A stretch of 61,620 nucleotides of DNA from assembly GCA_024400125.1 (NCBI GenBank), contig JAKSNG010000008.1, positions 1 through 61,620 on the forward strand, read 5' to 3'. This stretch comes from Paludibacteraceae bacterium (GTDB lineage: Bacteria; Bacteroidota; Bacteroidia; Bacteroidales; Paludibacteraceae). Every line of letters begins with the position of its first letter. The first letter of the stretch is position 1. A model generated the notes under the pieces. That model did no database searches, was not told where the DNA came from, and worked only from the letters and a program-made list of their open reading frames with translations. The position numbers and the translations under genes were made by a program. Shown in pieces: positions 9,459-19,084 of the stretch.

Positions 9459-12117
9459 CTTCTATCTGTTCAAAGGTCTCAATCATATCGCCCTCAACCA
9501 CATCGTTGAAAGCCTTGATACTCAGACCGCATTCTTGATTCAAGCCGATTTCTTTGATATCGTCTTTTCCGTGTTTGAGAGAACTGAGTTCGCCTGTATG
9601 GATAACGATACCGTCACGAATGACACGACATTTATTGGTGCGTTTAGCTTTACCCTCACGCACAATACAACCGGCGATGGTGCCCACTTTTGAGATATGG
9701 AAAGTTTGTAGCACTTCGAGGGTAGCTGTAACTTCCTCCTTGATATCTGGAGACAACATACCTGCCATAGCCGACTTCAGTTCCTCAATTGCATCGTAGA
9801 TGATGGAGTATATACGAATATCTACTTCTTCAGACTCTGCCATCTTACGAGCAGTACCTGTAGGACGCACATTGAAACCGACGATAATGGCATTCGAAGC
9901 CGCAGCCAACATCACATCACTATCAGAAATAGCACCGACAGCGCCGTGAATGACATTGACTTGAATATTCTCGGTAGAGAGTTTGATGAGCGAATCAGAC
10001 AATGCTTCTACTGAGCCATCTACGTCACCTTTGACAATGATATTGATTTCCTTGAAGTCACCGATAGCCAAACGGCGACCAATCTCGTCCAAACCAATAT
10101 GTTTCTTGGTACGAATAGATTGTTCGCGTTGCAATTGCTCACGCTTATTAGCGATTTCACGTGCTTCTTGCTCGGTTGCCATCACATTAAATTCGTCACC
10201 AGCCTGCGGAGCGCCATTCAAGCCCAAGATAAGGCATGGTTCACCAGGAATAGCTTGTTGGATTTTTTGTCCACGCTCATTGAACATCGCTTTGATTTTA
10301 CCGTGATAGGTACCAGCGAGGACGATGTCGCCCATGTGCAATGTTCCGTCTTGCACGAGGACGGTTGCCACGTAGCCACGACCTTTGTCCAAAGAAGACT
10401 CAATAATAGAACCTTTCGCACGACGTTTGGGGTTTGCTTTGAGTTCGAGCATGTCAGCCTCAAGCAGCACTTTCTCTAACAACTCATACACACCCGTACC
10501 CTGTTTAGCAGAGATTTCTTGGCATTGGTATTTACCGCCCCACTCCTCTACGAGGATGTTCATGTTACTGAGTTGCTCACGAATCTTATCTGGATTAGCA
10601 CCTGGTTTATCGCACTTGTTGATAGCGAAAATCATTGGTACACCAGCAGCTTGTGCGTGGTTAATTGCCTCAATCGTTTGTGGCATCACAGCATCGTCGG
10701 CAGCCACAATAATGATAGCAATGTCCGTCACTTTTGCACCACGGGCACGCATAGCTGTGAAGGCTTCGTGACCTGGAGTATCGAGGAACGTGATATGACG
10801 TCCGTTCTTCAACTGAACGTTATACGCACCAATATGCTGTGTAATACCTCCGGCTTCACCGGCAATCACGTTAGCATTACGGATATGGTCAAGCAACGAA
10901 GTCTTACCGTGATCGACGTGACCCATCACAGTAATGATTGGGCAGCGTTCTTCGATATCTGCCTCGTTCACCTCCTCATCCGCATTGATTTCTTCGGTCA
11001 CGTGAGCAGATACATATTCCGTAGTGAAACCAAACTCCTCTGCCACGAGATTGATCGTTTCTGCGTCCAGACGCTGGTTGATACTAACCATAACTCCGAG
11101 CATCATACACGTACCAATGACTTTTGTGACAGGTACATTCATCATCGTAGCCAAGTCGTTCGCAGTCACGAACTCGGTCAGTTTCAATACGGTTGATTGT
11201 GCTTGTTGTTCAGCACGTTCCTCTTGACGTTTCTCGCGTTCCAATTCACGACGGTCACGTTTATGTTTAGAGGTCGCTGTTTTAGCGCCTTTTTGTGCTT
11301 GCAGACGATTGAGCGTCTCTTTAATTTGCTTCTGAACCTCTTCTTCGTCCACTTCTACGCGGATAGCACGTTTCTGGTTCTTGTTTGGTTTACCTTTTTG
11401 ATTGCGCGCATCATTGATGTCCACTTTATTTTGTTTGATGCGTTCGCGTTTACGTTTCTCTGCGAGTTGCGCATTCTGCTGCTGTTGCAGTTGCATACGT
11501 TCTTCGCGTTCTTTCTTCTTCTCTTCTTTCGATTTCTTCCCTGGATGAGTAGCCTGATTGAGGTTATCCAAATCAATCTTACCCAACACTTTTGGAGCTT
11601 GGGTAGGTTGAGGTTTGTGCAGGGTGAAGATTTCTGGTTTTTCTTTTGCGGGCTTAGCAGGAGCTGGTTCTTGCGCTTTTGCAGCCTCTTTGGCTGCTGC
11701 TTCTTGAGCAGCCTTAGCAGCTTTAGCGGCTTGTTCTGCTGCCAATTTTGCTGCTAATGCTTGCGCTTTCCTTTCCTCTTCTTTTGCACGTTCTTGTGCC
11801 CGTGCAGCAGCCTCGGCTGCCTTGCGAGCAGCCTCTTCTGCTAATTTGCGTGCGGCTTCTTCCTCAGCGGCTTTCTTAGCGGCTGCCGCTTTGGCTTCGG
11901 CATCTTCGCGGTCCTGACGTTCCTGCGCCTGACGTTCTGCTTCAATCTTAAGAGCCATGTCTTTATTGAATTCTTTAGCGAGCAGCAGATACAGGTCGTC
12001 ATCGATACGCGTATTGGGATCGACAGCGATTTCCTTACCCTGCTTTGCACAGAAATCAGCGACAGTGGACATCCCGACGTTTAATTCTTTACAAGCTTTG
12101 ATAAGTTTAATTGCCAT
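9442..12117 (-). CDS. infB: Translation initiation factor IF-2
   Basis: 891 residues. A long Ala/Lys/Glu/Gln-rich N-terminal region (about 50-270) precedes the GTPase domain: G1 [10 protein letters not shown]3 DTPGHEAF, G4 NKCD. Domains II-IV follow, ending with the conserved ECG segment. IF-2 brings initiator tRNA to the ribosome. It is third in the rimP-nusA-infB operon, 20 nt after nusA. The repetitive N-terminus is normal for Bacteroidetes. Confidence 0.98.
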   Translation of the reverse strand: MAIKLIKACKELNVGMSTVADFCAKQGKEIAVDPNTRIDDDLYLLLAKEFNKDMALKIEAERQAQERQDREDAEAKAAAAKKAAEEEAARKLAEEAARKAAEAAARAQERAKEEERKAQALAAKLAAEQAAKAAKAAQEAAAKEAAKAQEPAPAKPAKEKPEIFTLHKPQPTQAPKVLGKIDLDNLNQATHPGKKSKEEKKKEREERMQLQQQQNAQLAEKRKRERIKQNKVDINDARNQKGKPNKNQKRAIRVEVDEEEVQKQIKETLNRLQAQKGAKTATSKHKRDRRELEREKRQEERAEQQAQSTVLKLTEFVTANDLATMMNVPVTKVIGTCMMLGVMVSINQRLDAETINLVAEEFGFTTEYVSAHVTEEINADEEVNEADIEERCPIITVMGHVDHGKTSLLDHIRNANVIAGEAGGITQHIGAYNVQLKNGRHITFLDTPGHEAFTAMRARGAKVTDIAIIIVAADDAVMPQTIEAINHAQAAGVPMIFAINKCDKPGANPDKIREQLSNMNILVEEWGGKYQCQEISAKQGTGVYELLEKVLLEADMLELKANPKRRAKGSIIESSLDKGRGYVATVLVQDGTLHMGDIVLAGTYHGKIKAMFNERGQKIQQAIPGEPCLILGLNGAPQAGDEFNVMATEQEAREIANKREQLQREQSIRTKKHIGLDEIGRRLAIGDFKEINIIVKGDVDGSVEALSDSLIKLSTENIQVNVIHGAVGAISDSDVMLAAASNAIIVGFNVRPTGTARKMAESEEVDIRIYSIIYDAIEELKSAMAGMLSPDIKEEVTATLEVLQTFHISKVGTIAGCIVREGKAKRTNKCRVIRDGIVIHTGELSSLKHGKDDIKEIGLNQECGLSIKAFNDVVEGDMIETFEQIEVAKTL

Positions 12118-12137
12118 AATGATCTATTTTTTAATAA

Positions 12138-13397
12138 TTATTCGTCTTCAAATTCAGATTTGAGTACCTCGAGTACATGTTCAACGGTCTCCTCCTCAAG
12201 GTCTGTGCCTTTGAGCAACTCGTTCTTAGGAGTATTGAGTACAGCTTTGGCGGTATCCAATCCCATGTGTTTGAACGCATCCAATACCCATTGATCGATT
12301 TCGTCATTGAACTCGTCCAAATAGATATCCTCCTCGTCCTCATCATCTACCTCGCGGTAAACATCAATCTGATAACCAGTCAGCATGCAAGCCAACTTGA
12401 TGTTGTAACCACCTTTACCAATAGCGAGACTAACCTCGTCTGGTTTGAGATAAACCTCAGCTGTTTTAGCCTCATCATCTAATTTCATAGACGAGATTTT
12501 AGCAGGAGCTAACGCACGTTGGATGTACAGGCTGATGTTCGAAGTATAGTTGATAACGTCAATGTTCTCATTGCGCAGTTCGCGAACGATACCGTGAATA
12601 CGGGCACCTTTGATACCCACACAAGCACCTACTGGGTCGATGCGGTCGTCGAAAGACTCCACAGCTACTTTAGCGCGCTCGCCTGGGATACGTGCGATGT
12701 TCTTAATTGCAATCAGTCCGTCATGCACTTCTGGTACTTCTTGCTCAAAGAGACGTTGCAAGAACAGTGGAGAGGTACGACTCAAGATAATCTTGGGGTT
12801 CTGATTCTTATTATCTACTTGCACGACTACGGCACGTACTGTATCACCCTTGCGGTAGAAGTCCGTTGGAATCTGATTTTGTTTGGGCAAGTAAAGTTCA
12901 TTACCATCCTCGTCCAAAAGCAGCATCTCGTGTTTCCATACTTGGTATAATTCACCGCTAACTACGTGACCGAGCATATCGGAGTAACGCAGATAGAGGT
13001 TCTCCTTCTGCAACTCTAAGATCTTGCTGGCAAGTGTTTGACGAAGATTGAGAATCATACGACGTCCGAAAGAGGAGAACTCCACTTTGTCAGTAAAGTC
13101 TTCACCAATCTCTATTTCGTCATCGATTTTGCGTGCTTCGCTCAATTCGATTTGCGTGTCGGGATTAGCTACATCACCATCCTCCATAACGAGACGGTTA
13201 CGGTAAATTTCTAAATCGCCTTTGTCTGGGTTGATGATGACGTCATAGTTAGCGTCGGAACCATACATCTTAGCGATTACATTACGGAACGAATCCTCCA
13301 GGACGTTGATAAACGTTTGTCTGTCGATGTTCTTGAAGTCTTTAAACTCCTTAAAAATGTCAATCAAGTTGATTGACTCTTGCGTTTTAGCAGCCAT
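12138..13397 (-). CDS. nusA: Transcription termination/antitermination protein NusA
   Basis: 419 residues: N-terminal RNA-polymerase-binding domain, S1 domain, then two KH domains (GACVGIKGARI and GKGGYNIKLA), and an acidic C-terminal tail. The E. coli C-terminal repeats are absent, as is usual outside Proteobacteria. It lies 32 nt after rimP in the same operon. Confidence 0.97.
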   Translation of the reverse strand: MAAKTQESINLIDIFKEFKDFKNIDRQTFINVLEDSFRNVIAKMYGSDANYDVIINPDKGDLEIYRNRLVMEDGDVANPDTQIELSEARKIDDEIEIGEDFTDKVEFSSFGRRMILNLRQTLASKILELQKENLYLRYSDMLGHVVSGELYQVWKHEMLLLDEDGNELYLPKQNQIPTDFYRKGDTVRAVVVQVDNKNQNPKIILSRTSPLFLQRLFEQEVPEVHDGLIAIKNIARIPGERAKVAVESFDDRIDPVGACVGIKGARIHGIVRELRNENIDVINYTSNISLYIQRALAPAKISSMKLDDEAKTAEVYLKPDEVSLAIGKGGYNIKLACMLTGYQIDVYREVDDEDEEDIYLDEFNDEIDQWVLDAFKHMGLDTAKAVLNTPKNELLKGTDLEEETVEHVLEVLKSEFEDE

Positions 13398-13429
13398 TGT
13401 TATAAAAATTTCAATAAAATATATTCTAC

Positions 13430-13888
13430 TTAAAATTTCAAGTCATATTGTACTTGTATGACCTCGTCATAGCGATAGACGATAGTCTCAATCTGTTTCT
13501 GACGGCGTTTTTTGCCTTCCACTAAGACCATCGACTCCACATCCACACTAAAAGTCTCTTCATCCACGCTCACGAGTTGCCCACGTACTTTCTTGCCAAG
13601 CACGAGAACTTCTACATCGTGACCGATATTCTTCTCGTACTGAATCTTAGAGATAAACGGAGCAGTCAAACTGACACTACCTACCTCAAGACTATAATCC
13701 TCGCGCGAGTCTAAATGCTCCACAAGGAAGCGGTTGAGCTCTGCACAATAGTCCACATCTACCGTACCGAGACGGTCTATTTCCACGAGAATATTATTCT
13801 CCTTATCGATTTCGAGTGTCTGCAAAGCATAGTCGCTATTGCCTAAAAACTGCTCTACTAAATCTTGTACTTGTTGTTTTTGTATCAT
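13430..13888 (-). CDS. rimP: Ribosome maturation factor RimP
   Basis: 152 residues from the ATG at 13888; a GTG four codons upstream is possible but less likely. The fold pattern and the VEIDRLGTVDVDYCAELNR block match RimP, which helps assemble the 30S subunit. It is first in the operon, ~50 nt after the promoter at 13941-13972. The leader holds a strong hairpin at 13901-13927. Confidence 0.93.
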   Translation of the reverse strand: MIQKQQVQDLVEQFLGNSDYALQTLEIDKENNILVEIDRLGTVDVDYCAELNRFLVEHLDSREDYSLEVGSVSLTAPFISKIQYEKNIGHDVEVLVLGKKVRGQLVSVDEETFSVDVESMVLVEGKKRRQKQIETIVYRYDEVIQVQYDLKF

Positions 13889-13900
13889 AATCCTAAACAC

Positions 13901-13927
13901 TGAGGGAACCTTTTCGAGGTCCCCTCA
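13901..13927 (-). promoter_or_regulatory. Leader hairpin before rimP
   Basis: TGAGGGGACC and GGTTCCCTCA (read on the minus strand) form a 10-bp stem with one G-U pair and a 7-nt loop, between promoter and start codon. No T-run follows it. It could be a binding site for autoregulation of the nus/infB operon; that is inference. Confidence 0.5.
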
Positions 13928-13940
13928 ATCAAATTCGCTG

Positions 13941-13972
13941 CAAAAGTACTACTTTTTTTTGGAATATGCAAA
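13941..13972 (-). promoter_or_regulatory. Promoter of the rimP-nusA-infB operon
   Basis: On the minus strand TTTG (13972-13969) and TACTTTTG (13948-13941) stand 20 nt apart, with an A-rich spacer ending AGTAG. It drives the six-gene operon down to 6480. Confidence 0.8.
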
Positions 13973-14022
13973 TTTTTCTGCAAAAAAGTGTAAATTTTCT
14001 GTTTTTTTACTTTTTTACGCCG

Positions 14023-15465
14023 TTATTTGGGCATACGTTTAGCGACACCGATGGCTTCTTCTGGGCAGACGAGGCGACAGAGATGACAGCCCACACATTT
14101 CTGACCAATCAGTTTGGGTTTGCGGTCTGCACCAAACTCTATGGCTTGATGTCCTGCGTCTTGACAAGCGACATAGCAGCGGCCACAACCTACACATTTA
14201 TCTCTATCCCATTTAGGGAAAACTTTGGTCTCGCGGTCTAAATCGTGTGGCAACACAAACGAGTCGATTTTGGTACCCACTAATTCCTGCAGAGACGTTA
14301 CTCCCTTCTCTTTCATATAGAGTTGAGTGCCCAAGATAAGGTCCTCGATGATGCGGTAGCCGTACTCCATGACAGCGGTACAAACCTGCACATTGCCGCA
14401 GCCGAGTTCAATAAAGTCCATCGCGTCACGCCACGTCTCTATACCACCGATGCCGGAGAACTCTATTTTCCTGGGCGAAAAACGAATCATGCGATTAGAG
14501 GTCAGTTCATAGATATGTCGTAGTGCAATGGGTTTGACAGCACGACCTGAATAGCCAGAGACTGTCCATTTATTGCTAACCTGACTACGCGAAGTCATAG
14601 TAATGGATTTGATGGTGTTAATCGCAGCTATGCCTGCTGCACCTGCAATACAAGCAGCAAGAGCAGGGTCATAAATATGAGTGATGTTCGGCGTCATCTT
14701 AGCCAATACAGGTATCTTAACGGAGTGTGCTACATATCCCGTATAGAAAGCAACTAATTCGCTATTTTGTCCCACATCACTTCCCATTCCTGCTAAACGC
14801 ATTTGCGGGCACGAGAAATTGAGTTCGATGATGTCTGCACCTGCTGCTTCTGCACGCTTAGCGAGTTCAATCCACTCTTCTTCTGTTGAGCCCATGATGC
14901 TGGCAACGATGATTTTGGTAGGATAGTTCTTCTTGAGGCGAGCGAGGATGTCAAAATTCTCTTCGGGCGTGTTCTCGGATATCTGTTCCATGTTACGGAA
15001 CCCAGAGAAACCGTCTGTAGCATCGAATCGAGGGGATACCTCTTTCATCGCTGTGGTGCCGATGGTCTTGAATACAACGCCGCCCCACCCCATTTCAAAT
15101 GCACGTGCTACCATCTCGTAGTTCGTACACACAGCGGATGAAGCAAGAAAGAATGGGTTTTCACAATGTACTCCGCAGAAGTCTATCTCTAATGAGGGCA
15201 GATTCGTCAAGTCGGGTTGCACAGAAGATACTTGTGCTGCCAGTTCTTTGATACGTACAGGAAAATCGGTGTTTAGACAGGCTTTTTCGCAGGGAGCGTC
15301 GCAGTTTGCACACGCGTCCGTCAGCCATTGGCCAGCCGCAGCAGGATTATCCCAACGAAGTGCTCGTAGTCCACGCGCTGGGTGCGAATCTATAGGACAC
15401 ACACGATTACAGGGGGCATCTATACATAATAGGCATCTTTGTGCCTCTTCTTTCATCCTTATCAT
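14023..15465 (-). CDS. preA: PreA-like dihydropyrimidine dehydrogenase with extra N-terminal Fe-S domain
   Basis: 480 residues. The core (about 85-390) is a dihydroorotate-dehydrogenase-like FMN barrel with ELNFSCPQMR and SGYSGRAVKPIALR, as in PreA. The C-terminus has two 4Fe-4S motifs (CVGCGRCYVAC and CVGCHLCRLVC). The N-terminal ~80 residues carry further Cys motifs (C11, C14, C19, C23, then CANCDAPCEKAC) like those at the N-terminus of PreT/DPYD. No PreT partner lies nearby. The likely reaction is NAD(P)-linked reduction of uracil or thymine. Confidence 0.88.
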   Translation of the reverse strand: MIRMKEEAQRCLLCIDAPCNRVCPIDSHPARGLRALRWDNPAAAGQWLTDACANCDAPCEKACLNTDFPVRIKELAAQVSSVQPDLTNLPSLEIDFCGVHCENPFFLASSAVCTNYEMVARAFEMGWGGVVFKTIGTTAMKEVSPRFDATDGFSGFRNMEQISENTPEENFDILARLKKNYPTKIIVASIMGSTEEEWIELAKRAEAAGADIIELNFSCPQMRLAGMGSDVGQNSELVAFYTGYVAHSVKIPVLAKMTPNITHIYDPALAACIAGAAGIAAINTIKSITMTSRSQVSNKWTVSGYSGRAVKPIALRHIYELTSNRMIRFSPRKIEFSGIGGIETWRDAMDFIELGCGNVQVCTAVMEYGYRIIEDLILGTQLYMKEKGVTSLQELVGTKIDSFVLPHDLDRETKVFPKWDRDKCVGCGRCYVACQDAGHQAIEFGADRKPKLIGQKCVGCHLCRLVCPEEAIGVAKRMPK

Positions 15466-15495
15466 GGTAATAATATCTATTTTTTATTTTTTAGT

Positions 15496-15527
15496 AAAAA
15501 AGGAACCGGCCTCACGGTCAATTCCTT
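15496..15527 (-). terminator. Rho-independent terminator after tsf
   Basis: On the minus strand AAGGA...ACCG, loop, CGGT-TCCTT forms a stem with a small bulge followed by six T. It lies 46 nt after the tsf stop and closes the rplM-rpsI-rpsB-tsf transcript. It also separates that transcript from preA. Confidence 0.65.
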
Positions 15528-15572
15528 TCCAACAAAAATTAACTTTATGAAAAAAACTTTTACTATTTTATT

Positions 15573-16565
15573 TTATTCTTGATTCAACGTAATACGCTTG
15601 AAATCAATAATGCGGACGTTCATTTTCTTGAGCACGTCTTTGACTAATTCTTTGCTTTCGCTCAGAATGTACTGTTGTTCAACCAGAGTTGATTCCTTGA
15701 GGAATTTCTGGAGACGGCCTTGAGCAATCATCTCAATCTTTTTCATATTGAGATTAGCCTCAGCTTGTGCAGGCACGTTAGCGCGAATGTCGCGTGCTAT
15801 TTGTGCTTGTTCAGCGGTCAGCCAGCCCTTAGCCATGTTGGACTCGATGTGGTCGTCGCTATCTGCGTGAGCAGGGTTCAAACCAGCCTTACGGAGTTCT
15901 TGTTCAACAGCTTTATTGATTTCGTCTTGTTTCGTTTTGTCAACAGCGATTGCCAACTCACGGTCTTTCACTTCTTGAGCTACATGTTCTGCATCCAGAG
16001 CCACAGGACTCATAGAAGCTACTTGCATGTTCATTCCGTGAACGGTCTCGTGATCAGCAGCAGCGTCGTCTGCAGCAACCAAAGAGGACAGTTTATTGCC
16101 GAGGTGGTTGTATGCGTCAACGGTAGCAGCCTTGAGGTAAGCATAGTCGCTCAGTTCCATCTTCTCACCGGTAACACCAGAGCGCTCGGTTACCAATTGT
16201 TCTACGGTCAGTCCGTTGCCTGCATTAAGCGCCTTGAGAGCGTCGATGTCAGCAGGTTTCTCTGCCATAGCGATGTCTAAGATTTTCTTGACCATAGCCA
16301 CGAAGTCAGCATTCTTAGCCACGAAGTCGGTTTCGCATTTTACAGCCACAATAGCACCGAAGCCATTTTCAGCCTTTGCGAGTACGCAACCTTCAGAAGC
16401 CTCACGATCGCTACGTTTAGCAGCAATAGCTTGACCACGTTTACGGAGGAGGTCTTTAGCCACTTCAAAGTCGCCGTTGGCTTCTTCGAGGGCTTTCTTG
16501 ACATCCATCATACCTGCGCCAGTCATGTCGCGCAGTTTTTTTATATCAGCTAATGTAACAGCCAT
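15573..16565 (-). CDS. tsf: Translation elongation factor Ts
   Basis: 330 residues, the long Bacteroidetes form. The N-terminal UBA-like segment reads LRDMTGAGMMDVKKALEEANGD, followed by the conserved CETDFVAKN. EF-Ts recharges EF-Tu with GTP. The gene lies 38 nt after rpsB, the usual order; the spacer holds two heptamer repeat units (16587-16600). Confidence 0.97.
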   Translation of the reverse strand: MAVTLADIKKLRDMTGAGMMDVKKALEEANGDFEVAKDLLRKRGQAIAAKRSDREASEGCVLAKAENGFGAIVAVKCETDFVAKNADFVAMVKKILDIAMAEKPADIDALKALNAGNGLTVEQLVTERSGVTGEKMELSDYAYLKAATVDAYNHLGNKLSSLVAADDAAADHETVHGMNMQVASMSPVALDAEHVAQEVKDRELAIAVDKTKQDEINKAVEQELRKAGLNPAHADSDDHIESNMAKGWLTAEQAQIARDIRANVPAQAEANLNMKKIEMIAQGRLQKFLKESTLVEQQYILSESKELVKDVLKKMNVRIIDFKRITLNQE

Positions 16566-16603
16566 ATTTCTAATAGTTAAAAATTAAAAGTCGAAAGTTA
16601 TTA

Positions 16604-17470
16604 TTATTCAGCTTTAGCCTCTTCAGCGGGAGCTTCCTCTTTTGCAGGAGCAGCTTCTGCTACTTTCTCAGCCTCTTCTTTAGCAGCTTTGCGAACGCGA
16701 GTGCGACGCTCTTTTGGAGCAGGAGCAGCTTTTTCCTCTGCACCTTCTTCTTGTTGTTGAGCAGCATTCTCGTCTGCTTGAGTTACTTTGCGCTCTTCAA
16801 GACCTTCCTTGATAGCATCGCAGATAGCGGTCATAATAACTTCGATAGACTTAGTTGCATCGTCGTTTGCTGGGATAACGAAGTCGATATTGTTAGGATT
16901 AGAGTTCGTATCTACGATACCGAATACAGGAATACCCAAACGATTAGCTTCTGCCACAGCGATATGCTCTTTCATTACGTCCACTACAAACACTGCGCTT
17001 GGCAGACGAGTCAGGTCAGCAATTGAACCGAGGTTCTTCTCGAGTTTCTCGCGTTGACGAGTGATTTGGAGTTTCTCGCGTTTGGAGATATTATCGAATG
17101 TGCCGTCTGTCATCATCTTATCGATGTTGGTCATTTTCTTGACAGCCTTACGGATGGTAGGGAAGTTGGTCAACATACCACCAGCCCAACGCTCGGTGAT
17201 GTAAGGCATACTGATCTCTTGTGCTTTAGCAGCAATGACTTCTTGTCCTTGCTTCTTGGTAGCAACGAAGAGAATACGACGACCCGATTTAGCGATGTTT
17301 TTCAGAGCCTCAGCAGCTTCTTCAATTTTAGCAGCAGTCTTGTTGAGGTCGATGATGTGAATACCATTACGCTCCATGTAGATGTAAGGAGCCATTGCGG
17401 GATTCCATTTGCGGCTGAGGTGACCGAAGTGGCAACCTGCCTCGAGTAATTGATCAAAATTAGTTCTCAT
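16604..17470 (-). CDS. rpsB: 30S ribosomal protein S2
   Basis: 288 residues. The N-terminus (LLEAGCHFGH) and the WAGGMLTNFPTI block are diagnostic. After about residue 230 comes an Ala/Glu/Lys-rich low-complexity tail of ~55 residues, longer than in E. coli. A structured leader (17489-17555) precedes the gene. Confidence 0.97.
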   Translation of the reverse strand: MRTNFDQLLEAGCHFGHLSRKWNPAMAPYIYMERNGIHIIDLNKTAAKIEEAAEALKNIAKSGRRILFVATKKQGQEVIAAKAQEISMPYITERWAGGMLTNFPTIRKAVKKMTNIDKMMTDGTFDNISKREKLQITRQREKLEKNLGSIADLTRLPSAVFVVDVMKEHIAVAEANRLGIPVFGIVDTNSNPNNIDFVIPANDDATKSIEVIMTAICDAIKEGLEERKVTQADENAAQQQEEGAEEKAAPAPKERRTRVRKAAKEEAEKVAEAAPAKEEAPAEEAKAE

Positions 17471-17488
17471 TTGATTTTGAATTTTGGC

Positions 17489-17555
17489 ATTCTTAGTAGT
17501 AGGAACGGCTGGTTAACTATTTCAGCTATGCCGCCAGCAGTTCATCTCTAAGAAT
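17489..17555 (-). promoter_or_regulatory. Structured leader of rpsB
   Basis: In the 95-nt gap between rpsI and rpsB, ATTCTTAG pairs exactly with CTAAGAAT (8 bp), enclosing GCTGG and CCAGC (5 bp). Nested helices in front of rpsB suggest an S2-binding autoregulatory leader, as known for other ribosomal protein operons. The binding partner is inferred. Confidence 0.5.
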
Positions 17556-17565
17556 TGAATAAATA

Positions 17566-17952
17566 TTAACGTTTACTGAATTGGAAGTGTTTACGAGCTT
17601 TGGGTTGACCTGGTTTCTTACGTTCAACTTCGCGAGCGTCACGAGTCATGAAGCCTTCTGCTTTGAGAGCAACCTTGTCTTCTGGATTGATTTTCACCAA
17701 AGCGCGGGCGATAGCCAAACGGAGAGCTTCTGCTTGTCCTTTGAAACCACCACCGTCCAAGTTAACGAGGATGTCATATTTAGCCTCAACGCCTAATTTA
17801 ACGAGAGGTTGTTTAACAATAAATTGAAGAATTGAGCTTGGGAAATACACGTCGATAGGACGATTGTTAATCGTGATTTGACCAGCACCTTCTTTTACAT
17901 AAACGCGTGCAACTGCAGCTTTACGACGACCTAATGCATTAATAGTTTCCAT
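17566..17952 (-). CDS. rpsI: 30S ribosomal protein S9
   Basis: 128 residues. It begins with the family pattern ALGRRKAAVARVYV and ends with KKPGQPKARKHFQFSKR; the basic C-terminal tail reaches the ribosomal P site. It lies 10 nt after rplM, the standard L13-S9 pair. Confidence 0.98.
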   Translation of the reverse strand: METINALGRRKAAVARVYVKEGAGQITINNRPIDVYFPSSILQFIVKQPLVKLGVEAKYDILVNLDGGGFKGQAEALRLAIARALVKINPEDKVALKAEGFMTRDAREVERKKPGQPKARKHFQFSKR

Positions 17953-17962
17953 ACTTCTTCAA

Positions 17963-18418
17963 TTATTTAAGGGTGTTGATGTCAATTTGTTTAGGTTGTT
18001 GAGCCTGCATATTGTGTTCTGCACCAGCAAAAACATACAGGTTGTTAATCAGTTTTGCGCCAAGACGATTCTTTGGCAGCATACCTTTAACGACTTTACG
18101 GAGCAGATGGTCTGCACCTTTGTCTAAGAGTTGACGAGGAGTCATCTCGCGTTGTCCACCAGGGAAGCCTGTGTAGCGTACATACGTACGACCGTCCCAT
18201 TTGTTACCAGTCAGTTGCACTTTGTCTGCATTGATAATGATAACGTTGTCACCACAATCCACGTTAGGAGTGAAACTGGGTTTGTACTTGCCGCGAAGGA
18301 GTTTTGCAACCTTCGTGCACATACGACCAAGAACTTGGTCGGTTGCATCAACAACAACCCACTCTTTCTGAGCAGTTGCTTTGTTTGTTGATACTGTCTT
18401 GTAAGATAAAGTATCCAT
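17963..18418 (-). CDS. rplM: 50S ribosomal protein L13
   Basis: 151 residues. WVVVDATDQVLGRMCTKVAKLLRGK and the YRHTGFPGG-like segment YVRYTGFPGG are diagnostic. It is first in the r-protein operon, ~110 nt after the promoter at 18529-18560, with a structured leader between. Confidence 0.98.
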   Translation of the reverse strand: MDTLSYKTVSTNKATAQKEWVVVDATDQVLGRMCTKVAKLLRGKYKPSFTPNVDCGDNVIIINADKVQLTGNKWDGRTYVRYTGFPGGQREMTPRQLLDKGADHLLRKVVKGMLPKNRLGAKLINNLYVFAGAEHNMQAQQPKQIDINTLK

Positions 18419-18439
18419 TAATTAATTGTTTTTTGACCA

Positions 18440-18505
18440 TGCCGACGGACTTCATTTACAGGCGTTTGCCCCACCGCCCAACATGGCGAAGTTAGTATAA
18501 TGTTT
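18440..18505 (-). promoter_or_regulatory. Structured leader of rplM
   Basis: On the minus strand ACTTC...GAAGT enclose a CGCC/GGCG hairpin and an alternative GGCG/CGCC pairing. A GC-rich structured block in an otherwise AT-rich leader points to an L13-type autoregulatory leader. The exact fold needs a comparison of homologous leaders. Confidence 0.45.
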
Positions 18506-18528
18506 GTTGTTGTTTTCAAAAAAGCGTG

Positions 18529-18560
18529 CAAAAGTACTACTTTTTTTTGAACTGTGCAAA
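18529..18560 (-). promoter_or_regulatory. Promoter of the rplM-rpsI-rpsB-tsf operon
   Basis: Minus strand TTTG (18560-18557) and TACTTTTG (18536-18529), 20 nt apart, with an eight-A spacer ending AGTAG. Confidence 0.8.
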
Positions 18561-18571
18561 TTTTTTAGCAA

Positions 18572-19060
18572 TTATTTTGCATTTTTTTGTATTTCGCTAT
18601 TTACAAAGGGCACTTGGACGGGTTGATTTTGGGGTTTGGGCACATCAAAGCGTGAGAACCCATAAATCATTTCGTGTTGTACCTCTTCCCATGGTCTGAG
18701 GTTATGTGCCTGAAGGGGTTTGATTCCTTCTACTGTCAAACGCCATTGCTCATATTCCTCGTTGCAACGGTCTAACACAGGAGGATAGATTTTGTTGAAG
18801 CGTTGTGGGTGGTCTGTGTACCACACCAATGACGAGTCGAATTGCGCTTGTGTGATGCCGTGTTTTTGTAGAACGACGTAGTAGTATTTTGCCAATTCCT
18901 CATCGTGTCCCACGTTGTATCCTGCCACTTGCAAGATAGCTTCTGCGCGATGGAGGTCATAGACGACATCCCGCATCTCGCTTGACGACAGAATCCCTCG
19001 CGGCCGACACCCTGTCAGCGCCACCAGTAACACTATGCCATATATTATTCGACGATACAT
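18572..19060 (-). CDS. DUF4296 domain lipoprotein
   Basis: 162 residues with a lipobox (LVALTGC). The body matches the Bacteroidetes DUF4296 pattern: MRDVVYDLHRAEAIL near the start, then the QFDSSLVWYTDHPQRFNKIYP-type segment. Function is unknown. It is the last gene of metK-lspA-DUF4296. A 7-bp tandem repeat lies between lspA and this gene, up to its start codon. Confidence 0.88.
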   Translation of the reverse strand: MYRRIIYGIVLLVALTGCRPRGILSSSEMRDVVYDLHRAEAILQVAGYNVGHDEELAKYYYVVLQKHGITQAQFDSSLVWYTDHPQRFNKIYPPVLDRCNEEYEQWRLTVEGIKPLQAHNLRPWEEVQHEMIYGFSRFDVPKPQNQPVQVPFVNSEIQKNAK

Positions 19061-19084
19061 TTTAGTCTTTAGTCTTTAGTCTTT
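19061..19084 (-). repeat. Heptanucleotide tandem repeat (AAAGACT x3)
   Basis: AGTC on the plus strand recurs every 7 bp at 19064, 19071 and 19078. The array includes the stop codon of lspA and abuts the ATG of the DUF4296 gene. Confidence 0.8.
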
